This document shows positions 24,795 to 33,312 of a stretch of DNA of 64,000 nt, piece by piece (within the stretch, counting starts at the first letter, position 1; the number at the start of each line of letters is the position of its first letter). The notes beneath the pieces are model-generated. The model saw only the letters and a list, made by a program, of their open reading frames with translations. It did not search any database and was not told where the DNA came from. The DNA is from Leifsonia sp. C5G2 (GTDB lineage Bacteria > Actinomycetota > Actinomycetes > Actinomycetales > Microbacteriaceae), in assembly GCF_013359685.1 (NCBI RefSeq), contig NZ_JABFMV010000011.1, forward strand, positions 1-64,000, written 5' to 3'. The translations under genes and the position numbers were made by a program.

Positions 24795-27728
24795 GTGAGT
24801 TCAACAGCAGCAGCTCGACCCGCAGGCCGCCGGCGCGCGGCCATCTGGATCACTCTCGGCGTGATCGTCGCGGTGGTGATCCTCTTCTTCGTGTTCGCCG
24901 GGCTGTACGCGGACATCCTCTGGTACGACCAGCTGGGCTACCTGAACGTGCTGACCACCCAGTGGCTGGCCGGGCTCGCCATGTTCTTCATCGGCTTCCT
25001 CGGCATGGCGCTGCCGCTCTGGCTGTGCATCCAGCTCGCCTACCGGCTCCGGCCGGTCTACGCCAAGCTGAACTCGCAGCTCGACCGCTACCAGCAGGTC
25101 ATCGAGCCGCTGCGCCGGCTCGCGATGTACGGCATCCCGATCGTCTTCGGCATCTTCGCCGGCGTCTCGGCGGCGAGCCGCTGGCAGACCGCCGCGCTCT
25201 GGCTGAACGGCACCTCGTACGGCAAGTCCGACCCGCTGTTCCACCTCGACATCGGCTTCTACCTCTTCGACCTGCCGTTCCTGCGCAGCCTGGTCGGCTT
25301 CGCGTCGGCCGTCGTGCTCATCTCGCTGCTCGCGACGCTCGCCACCTGCTACCTCTACGGCTCCATCCGGGTGAGCGGCCGGGAGGTGCGCATCTCCCGC
25401 GCCGCGCGCGTGCAGATCTCCGTCGTCGCCGGGCTCTACCTGCTGCTGCAGGGCGTGAGCATCTGGCTCGACCGCTACGCGACCGTCACCGACTCCAATG
25501 TCAACGACATGATCAACGGCGCCTCGTACACCGACGTGAACGCGACCATCCCCGGCCGGGCGATCCTGGCGGGGGCGGCGATCTTCGTCGCCATCCTGTT
25601 CTTCCTGACGGCGTTCATCGGCCGCTGGCGGTTCCCGATCGTCGGAACGGCGCTGCTCGTCGTCGCCGCCCTCGTCGTCGGCGCGATCGTTCCCTGGGTC
25701 GTGCAGCGCTTCCAGGTCGACCCGAGCCAGAAGACGCTGGAATCGCCCTACGTGCAGAAGGGGATCGACTATACGCGCGAGGCGTACGGCCTGAGCGACA
25801 TCGAGACCATCCCCTACAACGCCAAGACGACCGCGGAGCAGGGCGCCCTGCGTCAGGATGCGCAGACCACCGCGCAGATCCGCATCCTCGACCCCGCCGT
25901 CGTCAGCCCGTCGTTCCGCCAGCTCCAGCAGTTCCGGCAGTACTACGCGTTCCCGGAGAAGCTGAACGTCGACCGCTACAACCTCGACGGCACCCAGCAG
26001 GACGCCGTGGTCGCCGTGCGCGAGCTGCAGCAGTCCGGTCTCAGCGGCGCCCGCAACTGGTTCAACGACACCATCGTGTACACGCACGGTTACGGCCTGG
26101 TCGCCGCCTACGGCAACAAGCGCTCGACCGACGGCCAGCCGGTGTTCCTGGAGTCGGGCATCCCGACCTCCGGCACGCTCGGCTCGTACCAGCCGCGCAT
26201 CTACTTCGGCGAGCAGTCGCCCACCTACTCGATCGTCGGTGGCCCGAAGGGCAGCAAGCCCGTCGAGCTCGACTACCCGGGCGGGAGCGAGGGCGCTCAG
26301 CAGACGTACACCACGTTCAACGGCAACGGCGGCCCGAAGCTCGACAACATCTTCAAGCGGCTGGTCTACGCGCTGAAGTTCCAGGACGAGCAGATCGTGC
26401 TGTCCGACGCGGTGAACAACAACTCGCAGATCCTGTACGACCGCGACCCGATCAAGCGCGTGGAGAAGGTCGCGCCCTACCTGACGCTCGACTCGCAGGC
26501 GTACCCGGCCGTGGTCGACGGCAGGGTCAAGTGGATCGTCGACGGCTACACGACGAGCGACCAGTTCCCGTACTCGCACGTCGGCAGCCTGAGCGACGCC
26601 ACGGCCGACAAGGACACGCCGAAGCCCGCCTACGCCTTCGACGACATCAACTACATCCGCAACTCGGTGAAGGCCACGGTCGACGCCTACGACGGCTCGG
26701 TGACCCTCTACGCGTGGGACACCACCGACCCGGTTCTCAAGACCTGGCAGAAGATCTTCCCGTCGACGGTCAAGCCGGTCAGCGACATGAGCGCCCAGCT
26801 GATGAGCCACGTGCGCTACCCGTCCGACCTGTTCAAGGTGCAGCGGTCGGTGCTCGGTCAGTACCACGTCACCGACGCCGGCTCGTTCTACTCGCGTGAG
26901 GACGCCTGGACGACGCCGAACGACCCGACCTCGCCGTCGAGCAACCCGGCGCTGCAGCCTCCGTACTATCTGACGCTGAAGATGCCGGGTCAGAAGGAGC
27001 CGACGTTCTCGCTCTACTCGACCTTCATCCCGCAGGGGACGAGCGAGTCGAGCCGCTCGGTGCTCAAGGGGTACCTGTCGGTGGATGCGGACGCGGGCGA
27101 CCAGAAGGGCAAGGTCGCCTCCGGCTACGGCAAGCTCAGACTCCTGCAACTGCCGTCCGGCGACAGCATCCCCGGCCCGGGCCAGATGCAGAACCAGTTC
27201 GACTCCGATCCGACCGTGTCGCAGCAGCTGAACCTGCTGCGCCAGGGCAAGTCGGAGGTGATCAACGGCAACCTGCTGACGCTGCCCGTCGGCGGCGGAC
27301 TGCTGTACGTGCAGCCGGTCTACGTCCGCTCGTCGGGTGAGACCAGCTACCCGCTGCTGCAGAAGGTGCTCGTCGCGTTCGGCGACAAGATCGAGTTCGA
27401 GGACACGCTCGACCAGGCGCTCGACGCGCTGTTCGGCGGCGACTCGGGTGCGAGCGCGGGAGACAACAACGTCCCGAGCACCGGCACCGGTAGCGGAGGA
27501 ACCGGCGGCCAGTCCGGCGGTGAGACCTCGGGCGGCGGCACCGGCGGCAGTTCGTCGGCGAACAACGCCGCTCTGCAGGATGCGCTGCAGCGCGCGAGGC
27601 AGGCCCTGTCCGACAGCCAGGCCGCGCTCAAGTCGGGGGACTGGACGGCGTACGGCGCGGCGCAGCAGCGCCTGCAGCAGGCCATCTCCGACGCCGTCGC
27701 GGCCGAGGGGCAGCCGGCGGCCAAGTAG
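24795..27728 (+). CDS. UPF0182 family large membrane protein
   Basis: A 977-residue protein. The N-terminal third holds about seven hydrophobic helices (first at about 17-40, last near 285-310); the rest, about 600 residues, is a large presumably extracytoplasmic domain with family-typical segments such as YNAKTTAEQGALRQDA, RNWFNDTIVYTHGYG and DINYIRNSVKATVDAYDG. A Gly/Ser/Thr-rich linker (about 885-920) leads to a helical C-terminal segment. Function is unknown. The GTG start at 24795 has an AAGAAGG site upstream, and a TAGGAT hexamer at 24750 may be its -10. A strong hairpin follows the stop. Confidence 0.9.
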   Translation: MSSTAAARPAGRRRAAIWITLGVIVAVVILFFVFAGLYADILWYDQLGYLNVLTTQWLAGLAMFFIGFLGMALPLWLCIQLAYRLRPVYAKLNSQLDRYQQVIEPLRRLAMYGIPIVFGIFAGVSAASRWQTAALWLNGTSYGKSDPLFHLDIGFYLFDLPFLRSLVGFASAVVLISLLATLATCYLYGSIRVSGREVRISRAARVQISVVAGLYLLLQGVSIWLDRYATVTDSNVNDMINGASYTDVNATIPGRAILAGAAIFVAILFFLTAFIGRWRFPIVGTALLVVAALVVGAIVPWVVQRFQVDPSQKTLESPYVQKGIDYTREAYGLSDIETIPYNAKTTAEQGALRQDAQTTAQIRILDPAVVSPSFRQLQQFRQYYAFPEKLNVDRYNLDGTQQDAVVAVRELQQSGLSGARNWFNDTIVYTHGYGLVAAYGNKRSTDGQPVFLESGIPTSGTLGSYQPRIYFGEQSPTYSIVGGPKGSKPVELDYPGGSEGAQQTYTTFNGNGGPKLDNIFKRLVYALKFQDEQIVLSDAVNNNSQILYDRDPIKRVEKVAPYLTLDSQAYPAVVDGRVKWIVDGYTTSDQFPYSHVGSLSDATADKDTPKPAYAFDDINYIRNSVKATVDAYDGSVTLYAWDTTDPVLKTWQKIFPSTVKPVSDMSAQLMSHVRYPSDLFKVQRSVLGQYHVTDAGSFYSREDAWTTPNDPTSPSSNPALQPPYYLTLKMPGQKEPTFSLYSTFIPQGTSESSRSVLKGYLSVDADAGDQKGKVASGYGKLRLLQLPSGDSIPGPGQMQNQFDSDPTVSQQLNLLRQGKSEVINGNLLTLPVGGGLLYVQPVYVRSSGETSYPLLQKVLVAFGDKIEFEDTLDQALDALFGGDSGASAGDNNVPSTGTGSGGTGGQSGGETSGGGTGGSSSANNAALQDALQRARQALSDSQAALKSGDWTAYGAAQQRLQQAISDAVAAEGQPAAK

Positions 27729-27745
27729 CCGTCCCGATCGTCGCA

Positions 27746-27779
27746 GAAGCGGCTCGCACCTCCGGGTGCGGGCCGCTTC
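27746..27779 (+). terminator. Hairpin terminator of the UPF0182 gene
   Basis: Arms 27746-27760 and 27765-27779 pair at 14 of 15 positions around a TCCG loop, 17 nt after the stop codon. There is no T-run, as is common at this G+C. Confidence 0.65.
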
Positions 27780-27807
27780 GCCGTCTCCGCCCTCCGGCGC
27801 TCACGAG

Positions 27808-27879
27808 GCGACTGCGGCCGCCTGTGACGTCTGCGGGTGCGCGCGCACCCGCAGACCTGACGCGGGGGCGCAGTCGCGG
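27808..27879. repeat. Intergenic inverted repeat (family 1)
   Basis: A perfect 28-bp palindrome at 27829-27856 (half-site GTCTGCGGGTGCGC) is flanked by GCGACTGCG at 27809-27817 and its complement inside GCGCAGTCGC near 27868. The sequence matches the element at 10161-10232. It lies between the convergent UPF0182 gene and the tRNA-fMet gene. Confidence 0.65.
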
Positions 27880-27888
27880 GGGACAGCA

Positions 27889-27926
27889 AAGGCCCCTGAC
27901 CGGAGAACTTCCCGGTCAGGGGCCTT
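27889..27926 (-). terminator. Terminator of tRNA-fMet
   Basis: Perfect 15-bp arms (27889-27903 and 27912-27926; AAGGCCCCTGACCGG) with an 8-nt loop lie just downstream of the tRNA on the minus strand, followed by a short T-run. It is the most canonical intrinsic terminator in the window. Confidence 0.85.
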
Positions 27927-27928
27927 AT

Positions 27929-28005
27929 TGGTTGCGGGGGCAGGATTTGAACCTACGACCTCTGGGTTATGAGCCCAGCGAGCTACCGAGCTGCTCCACC
28001 CCGCG
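27929..28005 (-). tRNA. Initiator tRNA-fMet (anticodon CAU)
   Basis: A 77-nt cloverleaf including an encoded CCA. The anticodon loop is CTCATAA, flanked by GGG and CCC pairs in the anticodon stem. The first base is C and cannot pair with the A at the end of the acceptor strand (C1-A72). Three G:C pairs plus the C1-A72 mismatch are hallmarks of the initiator, not the elongator, tRNA. A promoter lies upstream and an intrinsic terminator downstream. Confidence 0.95.
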
Positions 28006-28017
28006 GCACAAGAATTG

Positions 28018-28046
28018 ACTCTAGCACGGTTCCGGAGAGGGGTGAA
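28018..28046 (-). promoter_or_regulatory. Promoter of tRNA-fMet
   Basis: On the minus strand TTCACC (28041-28046) and TAGAGT (28018-28023) are separated by exactly 17 nt and end 12 nt before the mature tRNA. This is the best -35/-10 pair seen in the window. Confidence 0.6.
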
Positions 28047-28124
28047 ATCGCGAACGACCGCCCGGGCGCGTCGATCCGTGTGGACCGGTCGTCCTACTAG
28101 AGTCTTTCCCAGATAGGGGATGCG

Positions 28125-29189
28125 ATGGCGAGTGCCGTGACGAAGTTCCGGGTGGTGGTGGTCGAGGACGACCCGGACGTGGCCTTCTTCATGAAGACCG
28201 TGCTGGAGAAGCGGGCGGATGCGATGGCGATCGCCGTCACCGACCCCTCGGTGGCTCTGGACACGATCGCGGAGGTCGATCCGGATCTGGTCATCACCGA
28301 CATCGAGATGCCGGGCATCTCCGGCCTCGACCTGCTCAAGGAGCTGCGCAGCCGGTATCCCGGCATGCCTGTCGTGGTGATGACCGCGCACGTCTCGGTC
28401 GACTACGCCGTCTCCGCACTGCGGGCGCAAGCAGACGAGTTCCTCACCAAGCCGGTCGCCTCCGCCGAGCTGGTGGAGATCGTGAACCGTCTCGCGGCCG
28501 AGGGGCGCGTCAAGCGCGCGGGCCAGCGCCGGCAGGTGGTGCTGGCGATCGGCGCCCACCCGGACGACGTCGAGATCGGCGTCGGCGGCATCCTCGCCGC
28601 GCACCGCGACGCAGGCAACGACGTCGTCATCCTCACCCTCTCGCGCGGCGCCCGTGGCGGCGACGCCGACGACCGGCAGCACGAGTCGCTCGCCTCGGCG
28701 GAGCTGCTGGGCGCCCGGCTGTTCCTGGAGGACCTGGAGGACACGCACATCTCCGCCGCCGACCCGACCGTGAGCATCATCGAGCGGGTCGTCGCCGAGG
28801 TGCAGCCCGACATCGTCTACACGCACTCGTCGCACGACCGGCACCAGGACCACCGGGCCGTCCACGCGGCCACCAACGTGGCGACGCGATCGGTGCGGAC
28901 GGTGTGCTGCTACCAGAGCCCGTCGGCGACCATCGACTTCCGGCCCACCCGGTTCGTGCCGATCGACGGGTTCACCGAGACCAAGCTGCAGCTGCTCGAC
29001 TGCTTCCGCTCGCAGACCGAGCTCCGGGCCTACCTCGAGCCGGACTTCGTGCTCGCCACCGCCCGCTACTGGTCGCGCTTCGGGGGCGGGAAGAACTGCG
29101 AACCCCTGGAGGTCATGCGCGACACCGCCGACATCTCGGTGCCGGCCTCCAGCATCCAGACCGACGCCCGCATCCGGAGGACCGCGTAG
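28125..29189 (+). CDS. Response-regulator receiver fused to PIG-L (LmbE) deacetylase
   Basis: A 354-residue two-domain protein. Residues 7-125 are a CheY-like receiver with the acidic pocket E14/D15/D16, phospho-acceptor D59 (VITDIEMPG), T87 (VVMTAH) and K109 (FLTKP), all intact. Residues 137-330 are a PIG-L/LmbE zinc hydrolase: AHPDDVE with H145 and D148 as metal ligands and D147 as likely base, and HDRHQDHRAVH with H243 as third ligand. Known relatives (MshB, BshB) remove N-acetyl groups from GlcNAc conjugates. No DNA-binding domain is present, so phosphorylation would control an enzyme. It is the first gene of a seven-gene overlapping operon that also encodes a histidine kinase. A TAGAGT -10 lies at 28098. 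The substrate is unknown. Confidence 0.9.
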   Translation: MASAVTKFRVVVVEDDPDVAFFMKTVLEKRADAMAIAVTDPSVALDTIAEVDPDLVITDIEMPGISGLDLLKELRSRYPGMPVVVMTAHVSVDYAVSALRAQADEFLTKPVASAELVEIVNRLAAEGRVKRAGQRRQVVLAIGAHPDDVEIGVGGILAAHRDAGNDVVILTLSRGARGGDADDRQHESLASAELLGARLFLEDLEDTHISAADPTVSIIERVVAEVQPDIVYTHSSHDRHQDHRAVHAATNVATRSVRTVCCYQSPSATIDFRPTRFVPIDGFTETKLQLLDCFRSQTELRAYLEPDFVLATARYWSRFGGGKNCEPLEVMRDTADISVPASSIQTDARIRRTA

Positions 29190-30203
29190 ATGACCGACAC
29201 CACCCGAACCCGCGTCCTGGTCACCGGCGCGGGCGGCCCGGCCGGCGTCGCCGTGATCCGCTCGCTGCTCGCCCGCGACGACGTCGACGTGTTCGCCGCC
29301 GACATGGACGGCTGGGCGAGCGGCCTGTACCTCGTGCCGGCGGACCGCCGCCGCATCGTGCCGCCGGGCCGCTCCGACGGCTTCGTCGACGCGCTCATCG
29401 CGATGAGCCGCGAGGACGGCATCGACGTGCTCTTCTCGACCGTCGACGTCGAGCTCCCGGGGCTCGCCGCGCGGCGGGACGAGCTCGCGGCAGTCGGCAC
29501 GGCGCTGGCCGCTCCCACGCACGACACCCTCGTCACGTGCCTCGACAAGTACGCGCTGGTGCAGCGCGTCGACGGCCGAGCGCGCATCCCCGTGACCCGG
29601 CTGCTGAACCGCGAGGGCGTCGGAGCCGACTGGACCTTCCCGGTGATCGTGAAGCCCCGGAGCGGCGCGGGCTCGCGCGGCGTGCGCCTCATCCCGGACC
29701 GCGGGACGCTGGAGGCGCTCGGCACCGACGAGAGCATCATCATCCAGGAGAATCTGCCGGGCGAGGAGTTCTCGGTCGACGTGCTGGCCGGTCTCGACGG
29801 CGAGGTCATCGCCGCCGTTCCGCGCTCGCGCGAGCGGGTCGACTCCGGCGTCTCGATCGCCGGGCGCACCGTGCGGCGGGCGGAGCTCTCCGACACGGCC
29901 GCCGACGTCGCGCGGGCGATCGGCCTGACCGGCGTCGCCAACGTCCAGCTGCGCTACAGCTCCGACGGCGTCCCGGCACTGCTGGAGGTGAACCCGCGCT
30001 TCCCCGGCGCGATGCCGCTGACGATCGCGGCGGGCGTGGACATGCCGTCGCTGCTGCTCGACCTCGTGCTCGGCCGCCCTGTGCCGTCCGCCGTCGACTT
30101 CGAGGAGCTGGCGAACGTCCGTTTCCTCGAGGACGTCTTCCTGCGTCCGGCCGATGTGCTGGTCTCCGAGAACGCGGCGCACACGGAGGGACCGGAGGAG
30201 TGA
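29190..30203 (+). CDS. ATP-grasp carboxylate-amine/thiol ligase-type protein
   Basis: A 337-residue ATP-grasp enzyme of the CarB-like group. The N-terminal pre-ATP-grasp domain has VLVTGAGGPAGVAVIRSLL (residues 9-27). The ATP-binding part shows FPVIVKPRSGAGSRGV (glycine-rich loop with the conserved Lys), IIQENLPGEEFSVDVL and the metal-binding LEVNPRFPGAMPLTI near 270. Family members join a carboxylate to an amine or thiol using ATP. Its ATG directly abuts the stop of the receiver-deacetylase gene, and its end overlaps the PHP gene by 4 nt, so it belongs to the same operon. A substrate made or trimmed by the PIG-L enzyme is an attractive but unproven guess. Confidence 0.87.
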   Translation: MTDTTRTRVLVTGAGGPAGVAVIRSLLARDDVDVFAADMDGWASGLYLVPADRRRIVPPGRSDGFVDALIAMSREDGIDVLFSTVDVELPGLAARRDELAAVGTALAAPTHDTLVTCLDKYALVQRVDGRARIPVTRLLNREGVGADWTFPVIVKPRSGAGSRGVRLIPDRGTLEALGTDESIIIQENLPGEEFSVDVLAGLDGEVIAAVPRSRERVDSGVSIAGRTVRRAELSDTAADVARAIGLTGVANVQLRYSSDGVPALLEVNPRFPGAMPLTIAAGVDMPSLLLDLVLGRPVPSAVDFEELANVRFLEDVFLRPADVLVSENAAHTEGPEE

Positions 30204-30973
30204 GCGGGACGGAGGCCGCTCGGCTGACCGCCGTGCTCCACGGCGACTTCCACGTCCACTCCACGTTCTCCGACGACGCGAGGAGCACGCTCGCGGAGAA
30301 CATCGCCGCCGCCTCCGCCGCCGGCCTCGCGACGCTGCGGCTGACCGACCACGTGCGCGCTACGACGACGTGGGTGCCGGAGTTCCTGTCCGCAGTCCGC
30401 GCGGAGCGCATCCCGGAGGGTCTCACCGTCCTGACCGGCGTGGAGGCGAAGCTGCTGGATGCGGCAGGGACGGTCGACACCCCGGCCGGCCTCGTCGTCG
30501 GGCCCGGCGGGGTGGATGCCGTCGTCATCGGCGACCACCAGTTCCCCGGCACCGACGGCCCGTGGTCGCCGACCGCGACCCGGGAGCGGCTCGACGCCGG
30601 CCTCTCCGCGGACGACGCGCTCGACCTGCTCGTCGAGGCCGGCATCCGGGCGATGGAGCGCACCCCGCACGCCCAGCTGGCGCACTGGTTCTCGATCCTG
30701 CCGAAGGTGGGCCTCGACGAGTCGCAGCTCGGCCCCCAGCGCCTGCTCGCCTGGGCGGAGGCGGCGGCCGCCACCGGCACGATCGTCGAGGTCAACGAGA
30801 AGTGGGCGTGCCCCGGGCCCGACGCCATCGCCGCGCTGCTGCGCGCCGGAGCGCGTATCGTTGCCTCCACCGACAGCCACGTCGCCGCCGACGTCGGGCG
30901 CTATGAGCGCGTCCCCGCGCTCCTCGACGCGGCGTCCGCCCGCGTCGCAGCCGAGACCGAGGAGGCCCGATGA
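30200..30973 (+). CDS. PHP-domain phosphoesterase (histidinol-phosphatase-like)
   Basis: A 257-residue PHP-superfamily hydrolase. Metal-binding motifs appear in order: GDFHVHSTFSDD near the N-terminus, RLTDHVR, TGVEAKLLD, VIGDHQFPG, HAQLAHWF and STDSHVAADVG near the C-terminus. This pattern is closest to histidinol-phosphatase-type PHP proteins, but position in an operon with ATP-grasp and PIG-L genes argues against histidine synthesis. The GTG start overlaps the preceding stop (GTGA), and the end overlaps the next start (ATGA). Confidence 0.83.
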   Translation: MSGTEAARLTAVLHGDFHVHSTFSDDARSTLAENIAAASAAGLATLRLTDHVRATTTWVPEFLSAVRAERIPEGLTVLTGVEAKLLDAAGTVDTPAGLVVGPGGVDAVVIGDHQFPGTDGPWSPTATRERLDAGLSADDALDLLVEAGIRAMERTPHAQLAHWFSILPKVGLDESQLGPQRLLAWAEAAAATGTIVEVNEKWACPGPDAIAALLRAGARIVASTDSHVAADVGRYERVPALLDAASARVAAETEEAR

Positions 30974-31128
30974 GTCCCGTCGAACCGCCGGCCGAGGTGC
31001 GGCAGCAGATCGAGGAGGAGCTGGAGCGCAACCGCCGCTGGGAGTACCGGCTGCCGGTGTACGCCGGTGTCGCCCTGCTGGTGTGCGCGGCCATCGTGGT
31101 CGTCCGGGTGGTGTTCCTGCATGTCTGA
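30970..31128 (+). CDS. Small single-pass membrane protein
   Basis: A 52-residue open frame starting ATG at 30970 (ATGA overlap with the PHP gene) and ending at TGA 31126-31128, inside the next gene. Residues 1-28 are charged (EVRQQIEEELERNRRWEYR), and residues 29-50 form one hydrophobic helix (LPVYAGVALLVCAAIVVVRVV). Overlaps on both sides and the clean amphipathic-plus-helix layout argue that it is translated. It could be a membrane anchor or accessory subunit of the adjacent two-component system; no homology is recognised. Confidence 0.6.
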   Translation: MSPVEPPAEVRQQIEEELERNRRWEYRLPVYAGVALLVCAAIVVVRVVFLHV

Positions 31129-31537
31129 GGCTGGCGTGGAGCCCGTGGCGGGTGACCGCAAGCGCGTCGTCATCGCGGACGACGACGCCGACATCCGGGG
31201 CCTGATGACCATCGCCGCCTCGCGTGCCGGTGTGGACATCGTGGCCGCCGTGGACAACGGCCGGGACGCGCTGGACGCCGTCCGCTCGGGCGGGGTCGAC
31301 CTGGCCGTGCTCGACATCTCGATGCCGGGGCTCAACGGCGTGGAGGTCGCCGAGGCCATCCGCTCGGATGCGCTCACGAAGGACACGCTCATCCTCATGG
31401 TGTCCGCCTCCGTGCAGCTGCTGACCGACCACGGCGTGGTCGCCGACCGCTCCGACAGCTTCATCGTGAAGCCGTTCAGTCCGCGGCTGCTCTCGACCCG
31501 CATCCGCGAGATGCTCGACCTGGAGGAACGGGTATGA
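31121..31537 (+). CDS. Stand-alone response-regulator receiver protein
   Basis: A 138-residue CheY-like protein made of one receiver domain. The acidic residues D20-D22 (VVIADDDAD), acceptor D65 (LAVLDISMPG), S95 (MVSAS) and K117 (FIVKPFSP) are all in place. There is no output domain, so it would pass phosphate on or act by binding a partner. ATG at 31121 overlaps the small membrane ORF by 8 nt, and its stop overlaps the histidine kinase start (ATGA). An upstream in-frame ATG at 31067 would lie deep in the preceding ORF and is not chosen. Confidence 0.88.
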   Translation: MSEAGVEPVAGDRKRVVIADDDADIRGLMTIAASRAGVDIVAAVDNGRDALDAVRSGGVDLAVLDISMPGLNGVEVAEAIRSDALTKDTLILMVSASVQLLTDHGVVADRSDSFIVKPFSPRLLSTRIREMLDLEERV

Positions 31538-33312
31538 CGATCGATCGCTGGATCAGCCGCATCCCGCTCGACTCGCCGTCGGCGTTCATGAAGCAGCTTC
31601 CGACGCTGGTCGGGTTCGGCATCGTCGTGCTCATCGCCCTGATGCCCAACGGGGTGCCCGTGACGAACTGGCCGGAATTCGTCGCCAGCATCGTGCTCGT
31701 CCTGATCGCCACGGTGCTGTCCCTCGCCGTGCCCTGGCGACGCTTCGCCGCGGAGTGGGCGGTCATCGTCCCGGTGCTGTCTCTTCTCGCGGTCGGACTG
31801 ATGCGTCTCGGCACCGGCTCGTCGGCGTCGCCGTTCGTGGTGCTGACACTGCTCCCGTTCGTGTGGATCGCCTCCGAGGAGGGGCGTGTCAACATCCTGA
31901 TCGCGGCGGTCGGAACCTTCATCGTCCTGCTCGCCCCGCTCGTGGTCGACGGCGGGGGCGGATCCCCGGCCGACATCGTCCGCGCGTTCTTCTCGCCGGT
32001 GCTCTACCTGATCGTGGCCGTCGTCATCAACGAGATCGCGCACCGGATGCGCGTGCAGCTCAGGGTGGCGCGCGAGGCGGTCGAGCAGCAGCAGCAGCTG
32101 CTGGCGCAGGCGGTCACCGCGCAGGACGAGCTGGTGCTCAACGAGGCGCGGCTGAAGACCGCGAACCGGCTCATCCAGAGCATCTGGAACGCGGTGACCG
32201 AGCAGTCGGTCATCGGCACCGACCTCGACGGGCTCATCGACGTCTGGAACCCCGGCGCCGCGAAGATGCTCGGCCTGACCGAGAAGCAGGTGCTCGACGG
32301 CAAGCACCACATCATCGACTTCCACGACACGCAGGAGATCGAGCAGCGGCTGGAGGACATGGACGCACGGGTCACCACGGTGTCGAGCGTCGACGAGTTC
32401 TCCGCCCTGGTCGACACCGTCCGGGCCGGCTCCGCCGATGTCCGCGACTGGACCTACGTGCGGCCCGACGGCAAGCGTGTCGCGGTGCAGGTGGCGGCGA
32501 CGCCGCGGCTCGACGAGAACGGGCACCGCGTCGGCTTCATCTTCGTGGCGACCGACATGACACAGGCACGGGAGTTCGCGCGGCTCAAGGACGAGTTCGT
32601 CGGGCTGATCTCGCACGAGCTGCGAACGCCGCTGTCGTCGATCCTCGGCTACCTGGAGCTCATGCGGGACGACGACGAGGCGCCGCTCTCGGAGGAGCAG
32701 CTGCAGTACCTCGGCGTCGCCGAGCGCAACGCCCACCGGCTGCTGCGGCTGGTCGGCGACCTGCTGTTCACCGCGCAGGTGGAATCCGGCCGGTTCCCGC
32801 TCGACATCCGCGACGTGGAACTCGGGAGTGTAGTGTCCGCCTCCATCGAGTCGGCGCGTCCGCTCGCCGCCAACGCGGGCGTGACGATCGTGGGCGACCT
32901 GCCGGACGGGCCGCTCCAGGTCCGCGGCGACGCGGTGCGCCTCGGGCAGGCGGTCGACAACCTGGTCTCCAACGCGATCAAGTTCACGCCGTCCGGCGGG
33001 ACCGTCACCGTCGCGCTGCGCGCCGACGGCGAGACGGCCGTGATCGCCGTCTCGGACACCGGCATCGGCATCCCCGCCGTGGAGCTCAGCCGGCTCTCGC
33101 AGCGCTTCTTCCGGGCGTCCACGGCCACGCGCAACGCGGTGCCCGGAGTCGGCCTCGGCCTCACCATCACGAAGGCCATCGTCACGGCCCACGGCGGCCG
33201 GCTCGACATCGCCAGCGAGGAGGGCGTCGGCACCTCCATCAGCATCGTGCTGCCGGTGGAGACGCCGGAGCCGGTGACGGCGGCCATCCCGCGCGTCGAG
33301 GTGGCGCCGTGA
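31534..33312 (+). CDS. Membrane histidine kinase with PAS domain
   Basis: A 592-residue sensor kinase. Residues 20-168 form about six hydrophobic segments with short loops, so the sensor is probably within the membrane. A coiled coil (about 170-210, with a Gln run) leads to a PAS domain with PAC segment at about 212-345. The HisKA H-box is FVGLISHELRTPLSSI with H361. The ATPase domain has the N-box LVSNAIKFTPSGG, G1 DTGIGIP, F-box RFFRAS and G2 GVGLGLTI. It is co-translated with the single receiver. No DNA-binding regulator is encoded nearby; the receiver-deacetylase at 28125 and the single receiver are the likely targets. Confidence 0.92.
   Translation: MTIDRWISRIPLDSPSAFMKQLPTLVGFGIVVLIALMPNGVPVTNWPEFVASIVLVLIATVLSLAVPWRRFAAEWAVIVPVLSLLAVGLMRLGTGSSASPFVVLTLLPFVWIASEEGRVNILIAAVGTFIVLLAPLVVDGGGGSPADIVRAFFSPVLYLIVAVVINEIAHRMRVQLRVAREAVEQQQQLLAQAVTAQDELVLNEARLKTANRLIQSIWNAVTEQSVIGTDLDGLIDVWNPGAAKMLGLTEKQVLDGKHHIIDFHDTQEIEQRLEDMDARVTTVSSVDEFSALVDTVRAGSADVRDWTYVRPDGKRVAVQVAATPRLDENGHRVGFIFVATDMTQAREFARLKDEFVGLISHELRTPLSSILGYLELMRDDDEAPLSEEQLQYLGVAERNAHRLLRLVGDLLFTAQVESGRFPLDIRDVELGSVVSASIESARPLAANAGVTIVGDLPDGPLQVRGDAVRLGQAVDNLVSNAIKFTPSGGTVTVALRADGETAVIAVSDTGIGIPAVELSRLSQRFFRASTATRNAVPGVGLGLTITKAIVTAHGGRLDIASEEGVGTSISIVLPVETPEPVTAAIPRVEVAP

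Noticed and set aside
27929-28005. Elongator tRNA-Met
   Set aside because: The C1-A72 mismatch and the three G:C pairs in the anticodon stem identify the initiator tRNA.
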